Below, in pieces: positions 21,918-30,100 of a DNA stretch of 64,000 bases; positions within the stretch are counted from its first letter, which is position 1, and every line of letters begins with the position of its first letter. Source of the DNA: Oceanobacillus neutriphilus (GTDB lineage Bacteria; Bacillota; Bacilli; Bacillales; Amphibacillaceae); NCBI RefSeq assembly GCF_014645515.1, contig NZ_BMLW01000010.1:179623-243622 (forward strand). The letters are read 5' to 3'. The notes under the pieces are model-generated. The model saw only the letters and a program-made list of their open reading frames with translations, was not told the origin of the DNA and ran no database searches. Both the position numbers and the translations under genes were made by a program.

Positions 21918-22556
21918 ATGGATAAAAAAATAGAAAAATACCTGGAAAATCTGCTGCCTGCTTCACCAGAGTCTGCAAGGACACTAGAAAAATATGCAGA
22001 AATAAATCATGTTCCAATCATCCATCGAAACAGCATGAATATGATTAATCTTATTTTAACGATGAAGCAGCCTGAATCTATCTTAGAGGTAGGAACAGCA
22101 ATTGGCTACTCTGCATTGCGAATGTTAGAAGGAGCACAGGATGCTAAAATTATTACCATTGAAAAAGATGAGAAGCGATATCATGAAGCTGCTACAAATA
22201 TTCAAGAACAGAAGCGTGACAGTCAGATTGAAGTAATCTTAGGTGATGCTGCTGATGTCATGCAGGATTTAGCTGAAAAAGAGAAACAATTCGATGTTAT
22301 TTTTATTGATGCTGCAAAAGGGCAATACCAATCATATTTTGACTTGGCAGATAGAATGCTCATTTCCGGCGGTATATTAATTACAGATAACGTATTATTT
22401 CGCGGGATGGTTTATTCGGATGAAGAGACGCCTAAAAAATATAAAACTTTAGTACGAAAATTAAAAGCGTACAACGAAATGCTAATGAATCATCCATATT
22501 ATCATACATCTATTATACCGATTGATGATGGTGTTTCCATTAGCTATAAGAGATGA
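21918..22556 (+). CDS. trmR: tRNA 5-hydroxyuridine methyltransferase TrmR (YrrM family O-methyltransferase)
   Basis: This is a SAM-dependent class I methyltransferase of the O-methyltransferase 3 family. B. subtilis YrrM (TrmR) converts 5-hydroxyuridine to 5-methoxyuridine at tRNA wobble position 34. Motif I is ILEVGTAIGYSALRM (about 55-69), the metal/SAM acidic motif is VIFIDAAKGQYQSYF, and LITDNVLFRG follows. It has 212 residues. The hydroxylating partners trhP1/trhP2 (yrrN/yrrO), which follow it in B. subtilis, are absent here; udk follows instead, 21 bases downstream. Confidence 0.85.
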   Translation: MDKKIEKYLENLLPASPESARTLEKYAEINHVPIIHRNSMNMINLILTMKQPESILEVGTAIGYSALRMLEGAQDAKIITIEKDEKRYHEAATNIQEQKRDSQIEVILGDAADVMQDLAEKEKQFDVIFIDAAKGQYQSYFDLADRMLISGGILITDNVLFRGMVYSDEETPKKYKTLVRKLKAYNEMLMNHPYYHTSIIPIDDGVSISYKR

Positions 22557-22577
22557 GAAATGTAAGGAGATAATAGC

Positions 22578-23216
22578 ATGGAAAAAGATAAACCCATTGT
22601 AATAGGCGTCGCCGGCGGAAGCGGGAGTGGAAAAACTTCCGTAACAAAATCTATCTGCAACCGTTTTAAAGAAACATCCATTCTAGTCATTGAACAGGAT
22701 GCATACTACAAGGATCAGTCGCATCTTCCATTTGAGGAAAGACTGAAAACAAATTATGACCATCCCTTAGCGTTTGATAATAATTTATTAGTAGAGCATC
22801 TGCAACAATTGCTGGAATATAAACCGATAGAAAAGCCTGTTTATGATTATAAGGTCCATAATCGTTCAAAAGAAACGATTCATGTTGAACCGAAAGAAGT
22901 AATTATTGTTGAAGGCATATTGATTTTGGAAGACGTAAATCTGGTTGATTTAATGGATATCAAAGTATTTGTCGATACGGATGCTGATTTACGGATTGTC
23001 CGCCGCCTGTTAAGAGATATTAAAGAGCGCGGCAGAACATTGGAATCGGTCATTGACCAATATATTCAAGTGGTTCGCCCGGCTCATATGCAATTTATTG
23101 AACCGTCAAAAAGATACGCAGATTTAATCATTCCAGAAGGCGGAGAAAACCATGTTGCCGTAGATATTATGGCATCTAAAATAGAAAATATTTTAATAAA
23201 GAATTCAAATAGGTAA
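22578..23216 (+). CDS. udk: Uridine kinase
   Basis: This enzyme phosphorylates uridine and cytidine with ATP or GTP in pyrimidine salvage. The P-loop [13 protein letters not shown] is at about 9-21; [17 protein letters not shown] and VEGILILED follow in the order expected for the family. At 212 residues it is full length. The ribosome-binding site is TAAGGAG. It is close behind trmR and probably shares its transcript. Confidence 0.96.
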   Translation: MEKDKPIVIGVAGGSGSGKTSVTKSICNRFKETSILVIEQDAYYKDQSHLPFEERLKTNYDHPLAFDNNLLVEHLQQLLEYKPIEKPVYDYKVHNRSKETIHVEPKEVIIVEGILILEDVNLVDLMDIKVFVDTDADLRIVRRLLRDIKERGRTLESVIDQYIQVVRPAHMQFIEPSKRYADLIIPEGGENHVAVDIMASKIENILIKNSNR

Positions 23217-23325
23217 TTATTTTTCTTGATATTTTAGGTAATATCTGCCATAGTATTGATTAGTATATTTTCAATAATTAGCACATAAGCTATATAGCCA
23301 ATTTTATTAATTAATTTATATACAT

Positions 23326-23388
23326 GGGAAATAAGCAGCAGTGTATTTTTAAAATCAGTTTTTAGTTAAAATATGCTGCGTTTATCCC
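23326..23388 (+). other. Imperfect long hairpin upstream of greA
   Basis: GGGA...TAAGCAGCA...TATTTT on the left pairs, with small bulges, to AAAATATGCTGCG.TTTATCCC on the right. It ends 36 bases before the greA start, in a 207-bp AT-rich gap. It could be part of the greA leader or a udk transcript end, although no T run follows; I recognise no RNA family. Confidence 0.35.
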
Positions 23389-23423
23389 TAAAAAGAAATG
23401 ATACGAGAAGGAGTGTATAGAAA

Positions 23424-23900
23424 ATGGCTGCAGAAAAAAGCTTTTACATGACACAAGAGGGGAAAGACAAGTTAGAGGAAGAACTGCATTATTTAAAAAC
23501 AGACCGTCGTCAGGAGGTCGTTGAAAGAATAAAAGTAGCCCGCGATTTTGGGGACCTGTCCGAGAACTCTGAATATGATGCTGCTAAAGATGAACAGGCA
23601 TTTGTAGAACAGCGTATTACACAAGTAGAGAAAATGATTCGCAATGCAGTAATTATCGAGAATGATAATGAAAACCCGGATGTTGTTTCACTTGGGAAAT
23701 CAGTTACTTTCATTGAATTACCTGATGGCGATGAGGAAACCTATACAATTGTTGGAAGTGCAGAAGCTGATCCATTTGAAGGGAAAATTTCCAATGATTC
23801 ACCAATGGCTAAAAGTCTGTTAGGACAGGAAATTGGACAGGAAGTTACAGTATCTACACCTGCTGGAGATATTGAAGTACGAATAACAAGTGTAGATTAA
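23424..23900 (+). CDS. greA: Transcription elongation factor GreA
   Basis: This factor enters the RNA polymerase secondary channel and stimulates cleavage of backtracked RNA. The 158-residue protein has the N-terminal coiled coil (about 8-78) with the tip acidic residues in [20 protein letters not shown], and the C-terminal FKBP-like domain ending in [18 protein letters not shown]. The ribosome-binding site is GAAGGAGTG. Order after udk is as in B. subtilis. Confidence 0.97.
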   Translation: MAAEKSFYMTQEGKDKLEEELHYLKTDRRQEVVERIKVARDFGDLSENSEYDAAKDEQAFVEQRITQVEKMIRNAVIIENDNENPDVVSLGKSVTFIELPDGDEETYTIVGSAEADPFEGKISNDSPMAKSLLGQEIGQEVTVSTPAGDIEVRITSVD

Positions 23901-24002
23901 AAATTGGAAAGCGTTTGCTTAGCAGTATTCCACCCTGAATGATGAATAGTAAGCGCTCTGATAAGAGAGCAGAATTACAAGAACTTATACTTAAGTAATA
24001 AT

Positions 24003-24036
24003 AAAACTTACAGTTGAAATCAGCTGTAAGTTTTGT
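24003..24036 (+). terminator. Terminator downstream of greA
   Basis: AAAACTTACAG (24003-24013) pairs perfectly with CTGTAAGTTTT (24024-24034), followed by GTTATT. It lies about 100 bases after greA. The rest of the 420-bp gap to yrrS is AT-rich; a TATAAT at 24291-24296 with TTGTTA 15 bp upstream is a weak promoter candidate. Confidence 0.75.
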
Positions 24037-24326
24037 TATTGCTGACAGGATATGTGCAATGCTTTAGAAAATATTTACTTTTGTTCAGGAATTAACATAA
24101 TCACCCGCCCGCTTTTTGTTTTTAAAACGTTAAAAATCAAAGAATCTATACGAATAGTATTACATAGTTGAATTTTTCAAGATACAGTAAGAACTTCATC
24201 TTCATTCAATACTTTATGTTTATAGAAGAAACAAACAGCAATTTTATGCTAGAATTGAATAGACAAGGATTGTTAAACTCGATATGATAGTATAATACAA
24301 ATAGTTGTAGTTAGGGGGAGTATTTG

Positions 24327-25043
24327 GTGAATCAAACAAGATCAAATAAATTTGAAAAAAGAAGAAAAAATACAAATGCAATTACCATTCTGTCCATTGC
24401 TGCAGGAGTCGTTTTGGTGGTCTTCCTGGCAATATGGGTATTTGGCGAAAATGATACAGCTGATGAGGGTGCTGAATCAGATGCATCTGAAAATACGTCT
24501 GAGGGAGATAATGGTGAAGAAGGCGGCGGAGAAGATGATAATGGCTTTCTAATAACTGATCCTGATTCAAATGACGAGGATAATAATGATAACGAGGATG
24601 CGAATAAAGACGAAGAAAATGAAGATGAAGATAAAGACGAGGATGCCTCCAAAGAAGATGATGACAACGATGATGAGGATGAAGAAGATAATTCATACGA
24701 AGACAGGGAATCTGCTGAGCCGTCAGATGATAATGTTTCAGAAGCATATACAGGCGACTGGGACCCTGTAGGCACAGAGCAAAAAGGAGAACATAACACA
24801 GACTTTGGTGATGGATCTCAAGATCGTGTTGAAATTAAAAAAGCAACCTCTTTAGTTACCGGTTTAAGTGAAGATGGTATGGTAGAACACTGGGTTGGGA
24901 ATAATGGCCCTGACAAAGTCATTGCTACGGTTTCCGATTCAAGCAGCTCTGAATTTTATCGTGTGTTCTTAGATTGGGTAGATGGAGAAGGCTGGCAGCC
25001 GACAAAGGTAGAAAAGCTGATCGAAAATGACGCAGGGCAGTAA
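24327..25043 (+). CDS. yrrS: YrrS-like membrane-anchored acidic protein (DUF1510)
   Basis: Architecture: a basic N-terminus (KFEKRRK), one transmembrane helix (about 20-40, AITILSIAAGVVLVVFLAIW), an extremely acidic Asp/Glu/Asn linker (about 45-135), then a roughly 100-residue extracytoplasmic DUF1510 domain (GDWDPVGTEQKGEHNTDF through FLDWVDGEGWQPTKVEKLI). GTG 24327 is preferred over TTG 24324 because GGGGGAG lies 6 bases upstream. In B. subtilis yrrS follows pbpI (yrrR), which is missing here. The function is unknown; a cell-envelope role is suggested by topology. Confidence 0.85.
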   Translation: MNQTRSNKFEKRRKNTNAITILSIAAGVVLVVFLAIWVFGENDTADEGAESDASENTSEGDNGEEGGGEDDNGFLITDPDSNDEDNNDNEDANKDEENEDEDKDEDASKEDDDNDDEDEEDNSYEDRESAEPSDDNVSEAYTGDWDPVGTEQKGEHNTDFGDGSQDRVEIKKATSLVTGLSEDGMVEHWVGNNGPDKVIATVSDSSSSEFYRVFLDWVDGEGWQPTKVEKLIENDAGQ

Positions 25044-25055
25044 TGGAGGATGAAG

Positions 25056-25745
25056 ATGACGATAGGAATTATTGGAGCAATGGATGAAGAAATTGAATTG
25101 CTGAAACAAAAAATGACAGATATACAAGAAATCAAAATTGCAAATAGTTATTTTTATCAAGGTTATCTGGAAGGGAAACAAGTTGTTCTTTTGCTGTCCG
25201 GTATTGGAAAAGTAAATGCAGCCATGTCTGCAACTATTTTACACGAACGATTTAATCCGGATAAGATTATTAATACAGGGTCTGCCGGAGGGTTTGCAGA
25301 TAACTTGGATGTGGGTGATGTCGTTATTTCCACAGAGGTATTACATCATGATGTAGATGCAACAGCGTTCAATTATGCTTATGGACAAGTTCCCGGCATG
25401 CCGGCGTCCTATACGGCCTCTCCGGAATTGATAAAATTAGCAGGCGGGGTTGTTCAGGAATCAGACATCCAGGCGGAATTTGGCATTATAGCAACAGGTG
25501 ATTCATTTATGCAAAGAGAGGACCAAATAGCTGTTGTCCGTGAGCGGTTCCCGGAAATGCTCGCTTTAGAAATGGAAGCTGCTGCAATTGCGCAAGTATG
25601 TTACCAGTATAAAACACAGTTTGTTATTATTCGCGCACTATCCGATATTGCCGGAAAAGAATCATCTGTTTCCTTTGATGTATTTTTAGAAAAAGCTGCA
25701 AAAAATGCAGCGGATGTTATTATAAAAATGGTTCGTAATTTATAG
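25056..25745 (+). CDS. mtnN: 5'-methylthioadenosine/S-adenosylhomocysteine nucleosidase
   Basis: This enzyme hydrolyses MTA and SAH to adenine and the ribosyl-thiol product, recycling SAM by-products and feeding the LuxS pathway. The 229-residue protein begins TIGIIGAMDEEIELL. GSAGGFADNLDVGDVV and the active-site ALEMEAAAIAQVC and ALSDIAGKES are present. The start is ATG 25056, with TGGAGG 6 bases upstream; ATG 25050 abuts that site. It lies 12 bases after yrrS. Confidence 0.96.
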   Translation: MTIGIIGAMDEEIELLKQKMTDIQEIKIANSYFYQGYLEGKQVVLLLSGIGKVNAAMSATILHERFNPDKIINTGSAGGFADNLDVGDVVISTEVLHHDVDATAFNYAYGQVPGMPASYTASPELIKLAGGVVQESDIQAEFGIIATGDSFMQREDQIAVVRERFPEMLALEMEAAAIAQVCYQYKTQFVIIRALSDIAGKESSVSFDVFLEKAAKNAADVIIKMVRNL

Positions 25746-25761
25746 ATTATAAAAGCATTTT

Positions 25762-25804
25762 AAACAGGCTTCTATTTGTTTTTCAAATAGAAGCCTGTTT
25801 TTAT
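25762..25804 (+). terminator. Terminator after mtnN
   Basis: A perfect 17-bp stem (AAACAGGCTTCTATTTG, 25762-25778, with 25784-25800) has a 5-base loop and a TTTTTAT tail. Confidence 0.92.
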
Positions 25805-25826
25805 ATCTGTCCTCTATCATTAATAT

Positions 25827-26082
25827 CTCAACTTTCACGCCTAAGAATAAACATACTAACCTAGCTGTTCCAGGATGTACATGGTCTCTATTAACATGCT
25901 CGTTCTGAGTTAACACATCTTTTTTATATTTTGAAATGGGGATTGTGTATAGCTTCCGCGCAGGCCAACCACTCAGTCTCCGCGGTTGGCCTGCGCTCTA
26001 ATAGAATTCTACAGCGTATGGAAGAAATACTAACTCATGTTTCTATAGATAGGAAGTTACTTTTTAATGTGCGAAAGTTGAG
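25827..26082 (-). repeat. Dispersed mosaic repeat, copy C (cassette-2 type)
   Basis: This 256-bp member lies in the opposite orientation to copies A and B. Terminal inverted repeats CTCAACTTTC and GAAAGTTGAG are clear. The outer sequences match both ends of copy B, but cassette 1 is absent and cassette 2 is collapsed to a tight hairpin (GCGCAGGCCAACC with GGTTGGCCTGCGC around 13 bases). It occupies most of the gap between mtnN and gltC and contains no gene. Confidence 0.85.
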
Positions 26083-26108
26083 TTATAAGTAATGTTTTTC
26101 ACTTTCCT

Positions 26109-27002
26109 TTATTCCCCAACACCAAAATAATCCTGGATAAAATTATAGAAAACCATTTCAGACGGGGCGAGATTACGGTTTTTTGGAATAATAATACCAA
26201 CTGTCCGTTTGAAAGGTGAATGATCAATAGCCACTTTAGAGCTGTAAGCGGTATTTAAATCATTAAAAGCACTTTCTGGAAGTAAAGTAATCCCCATTCC
26301 TGCTGCCACAAGTCCTTTAATTGCATCTAAATCCTCGCCCTGGGAATAAATATTCGGTGTGAAGCCTGAACGGATACAAAAATCGATAACAAGCTGGTGA
26401 AGGACATATCCTTCTGGAAACAATACGAAATTTTCATGTTCTAAACTTTTTGCAGAGATTTTTTCCTCTGCAGATTTAGGATGAGACCTGGGTATAAGAG
26501 CATAAAAGTTTTCCATAAAAAGAACCTTGCCGATAATATCGGGCTGATTATCGGGAACAGGACCAAGAAAGGCTAAATCAATTTCTCTGTTCCTGACAGC
26601 TTCAATTAAAAAATTATAGGAGCCCTGTCTTAATTGAAAACGGATATTTGGATAACTTTTCTTAAAAGCAGATAAAACCGTTGGCAAAAGGTTACTTGCC
26701 AGACTTGTTGGAAAGCCGATTTTTATCGAGCCGCGTGCAGGATCCAAATATTCATCTACTTGCTTCTTGGCATAATCCAACCCTTTTAAAGCCGATTTTA
26801 TATGTGTTAAGAATATTCTTCCTATTGGCGTTAAATGTACATTTCTCCCGACCCTTTCAAAAAGCTGGACTCCTAATTCACTTTCTAAATTTGAAATTTG
26901 TCTGCTGATTGCCGACTGGGCAACATGCAGTTCCAATGCAGCCTCTGATACATGTTCCCGTTCTGCTACTGCCACAAAATATTTTAATTGACGCAGTTCC
27001 AT
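26109..27002 (-). CDS. gltC: LysR-family regulator GltC
   Basis: This is the activator of glutamate synthase genes, which in B. subtilis responds to 2-oxoglutarate (activation) and glutamate. The 297-residue protein begins MELRQLKYFVAVAEREHVSEAA. The winged HTH is at about 1-60 (VAQSAISRQISNLESELGVQLFE), followed by a LysR substrate-binding domain from about 90. It is divergent from gltA with a 120-bp shared control region, exactly the B. subtilis arrangement. The ribosome-binding site is GAGGTGG. Confidence 0.93.
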   Translation of the reverse strand: MELRQLKYFVAVAEREHVSEAALELHVAQSAISRQISNLESELGVQLFERVGRNVHLTPIGRIFLTHIKSALKGLDYAKKQVDEYLDPARGSIKIGFPTSLASNLLPTVLSAFKKSYPNIRFQLRQGSYNFLIEAVRNREIDLAFLGPVPDNQPDIIGKVLFMENFYALIPRSHPKSAEEKISAKSLEHENFVLFPEGYVLHQLVIDFCIRSGFTPNIYSQGEDLDAIKGLVAAGMGITLLPESAFNDLNTAYSSKVAIDHSPFKRTVGIIIPKNRNLAPSEMVFYNFIQDYFGVGE

Positions 27003-27015
27003 ATTTCCACCTCAT

Positions 27016-27028
27016 ATCAAAATTAGAT
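27016..27028. promoter_or_regulatory. Candidate GltC box
   Basis: ATC-N7-GAT (ATCAAAATTAGAT) lies between gltC and gltA. It fits the dyad pattern I recall for GltC binding in B. subtilis, and is placed upstream of the gltA -35 box. Confidence 0.5.
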
Positions 27029-27049
27029 TAATATTATGTTTATTATATA

Positions 27050-27078
27050 TTGTTTGGATAGATAAAAAAACATAAAAT
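27050..27078 (+). promoter_or_regulatory. gltAB promoter
   Basis: TTGTTT (27050-27055) and TAAAAT (27073-27078) are 17 bp apart. The weak -35 box suits an activator-dependent promoter. Confidence 0.6.
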
Positions 27079-27122
27079 GTATCTTACCCACTTTTAATGG
27101 AAACGGAATGGAGGAACATGGA

Positions 27123-30100
27123 ATGGTTTTTCGAGATTTGCCAAAAGCGCAGGGGCTATATCATCCGGATTTTGAGCACGATGCGTGTGGAATTGGCTTA
27201 TATGCGCATATAAAAGGAAAACAGACGCATGATATCGTTACAAAAGGATTAAGTATGCTTTGTAAGCTGGAGCATCGCGGCGGACAGGGCAGTGACCCAA
27301 TGACTGGTGATGGTTCTGGATTAATGGTACAGATCCCTGATCAATATTTCAGAAGAGTATGTCAGGACTTTAAACTGCCGCCTGCTGGAAAATATGCTGT
27401 TGGCATGGTCTTTCTTTCTCAAAGCGAACAGGAGCAGCTGGAAGTAATGGAAAAATTAAATGCTTTCATTGCGCAAGAAGGACAGCAGTTAATTGGCTGG
27501 AGAAGCGTGCCTGTTAATTCCTCTTGCATTGGAAAGGGAGCAGTTGAAACACTTCCGGAAATTAAACAAGTATTTATTCAGGCGAATGGAACTGCTGATG
27601 ATCTGGATTTTGAGAGAAAGTTATATATTATTCGCAAGCAGGCAGAGCATTGGGCAGAAGAAAGAGATATTCGTTTTTATGTTCCCAGCCTTTCCAGCAG
27701 AACAATCGTATATAAAGGCTTACTGACTTCAGAGCAGGTAAATGAATTTTATTTGGAATTACAGGAGGCCGATTTCATTTCCGCTTTTTCGCTCGTTCAC
27801 TCCCGGTTCAGTACGAACACATTTCCATCATGGGAACGGGCACATCCGAACCGTTATTTAATCCATAATGGTGAAATTAATACATTGCGTGGAAATGTAA
27901 ATTGGATGCGGGCAAGAGAAAAGCAATTTGTTTCTGAAGCATTTGGTGATGATTTGGAAAAATTATTGCCAATTCTCCGCAGAGACGGCAGTGATTCAGC
28001 AACACTGGATAATGCACTGGAATTTTTAACTTTGGCAGGAAGAGAGCCTGCGCATGCAGCAATGATGCTTATCCCTGAGCCTTGGGATAAAAATGACTAT
28101 ATGGACCTGAAAAAACGTGCTTTTTATCAGTATCACAGCCTGATGATGGAACCTTGGGACGGTCCGACATCGATCACTTTTACGAATGGAAAGCAAATTG
28201 GAGCTATTTTAGACAGAAATGGTTTGCGCCCGGCAAGGTATTATGTAACAAAAGATGATTATATTATTTATTCCTCTGAGGTGGGTGTGATTGATGTAGA
28301 AGAGAGTAATGTTCTATTAAAAGAACGGCTGAGTCCGGGGAAAATGTTATTAGTAGATATCGAAGAAGGAAGAATTATTTCTGATGAAGAAATAAAATCG
28401 GCTATTACGAATGCATATCCTTATCAAGACTGGCTGGAAGAACAAACAACGGTTTTAGAACCAGAAGTGGATGAAAGCAAGGAAATGGATCCGCAATTGT
28501 TTCATAAACAAAAAGCGTTTGGTTATACGATGGAGGATATTGAAAAGTATTTAATTCCACTGGTTCAGGATGGAAAAGAACCAATTGGAGCCATGGGGAA
28601 TGATGCTCCATTAGCTGTTTTATCTGAGCGTCCGCAAAGTTTATTTAATTATTTTAAACAGCTTTTTGCCCAGGTAACGAATCCCCCGATTGACGCTTAT
28701 CGGGAACAATTAGTGACCTCAATGCTGACATGGCTCGGCAGTGAGGGAGATGTCCTTCATCCGGAAACAGAAAAGAAAAAACGTGTCCGGTTAGACTCGC
28801 CAATTTTATCAAATGTACAAATGAGAAAGATAGAAAATAATGAAATCGATGGTTTACAGGCAGAAATCATTGAGACTTTGTTTACAGAGAATATGGAAGC
28901 GTCATTGAATCGAGTATTTGAACAAGCAAGAACTGCTATTCAGAATGGGAAAAATATTCTTGTGTTGCGTGATACAGAAATGGATCAGAAGCGAAAAGCA
29001 ATACCGGCATTACTTACGGTCAGCGGGCTGCATCAATTTCTAATCCGGGAAGGTATCCGTACGAAAGTAAGTATCATTATTCAGTCCGGGGAAGCACGTG
29101 AGGTACATCATTTTGCAGCAATGCTTGGTTATGGAGTAGATGCAATTTATCCTTACCTGGTTTATCAAACCTATCAGCAGGTATTCGAAGCTGGTAAATT
29201 GGCTTTGAATCCAGCAGAAGCGCAGGCAAAATATATTGCAGTTGCTTCGGAGGGTATTATTAAAGTAATGTCTAAAATTGGGATTTCGACGGTGCAGAGC
29301 TATCGTGGAGCACAAATTTTTGAAGCTGTCGGAATCAGTAAACAAGTCATTGAAGAATATTTCACCGGCACAGCTTCCCAAATTGATGGGATTGGACTTG
29401 ACATTATTCAGCTGGAAACAGAAAAGCGTCATCAGGAAGGATATCAGGAAGCAATTAGTCAGCTGCTTGATTCTGGAAGTGATTTTCAATGGCGAAAAAC
29501 AGGGGAACATCATGCGTTTAATCCCTCTACGATTTATAAGCTGCAATGGTCCTGCCGGCGAGGGGATTATAAGCTGTTCAAGCAATTTTCTAAAGAATCG
29601 AATGAAGAGCGGATCGGCTTTTTGCGAAATCTGTTTGATTTTAAGAAAATGGAACCTATATCTATTGAGGAAGTAGAATCGATCGAATCCATCGTCAAAC
29701 GTTTTAAAACAGGTGCGATGTCATTTGGCTCTATTAGTAAAGAAGCTCACGAAACACTGGCGATTGCGATGAATCGTCTCGGTGGTAAAAGTAACAGCGG
29801 AGAAGGCGGAGAGGATAAATCCCGATTTACTTCTGATGTCAACGGTGATTTGCGTTCCAGTGCCATTAAACAGGTGGCATCCGGCCGATTTGGTGTAACA
29901 AGCAACTATTTAGTAAATGCAAAAGAGCTGCAAATTAAAGTAGCACAGGGAGCAAAGCCTGGGGAGGGAGGTCAGCTGCCATCTGAAAAAGTATATCCAT
30001 GGGTTGCCGATGTGCGCAGATCTACACCTGGAGTTGATTTGATTTCACCGCCGCCGCATCATGATATTTATTCTATTGAGGATTTGGCACAGCTGATTCA

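Noticed and set aside
23904..23921. cre-like CcpA site (GGAAAGCGTTTGCT) after greA
   Set aside because: Three mismatches to the consensus, and a terminator separates it from the next gene; not near any promoter.
24332..24799. Long antisense ORFs opposite the yrrS-like gene
   Set aside because: They are Ser/His-rich translations of the opposite strand of a GA-rich low-complexity coding region, with no ribosome-binding site.
29040..29585. 181-residue ORF antisense to gltA
   Set aside because: It lies wholly within the strongly conserved gltA frame, with no start signal or recognisable domain.
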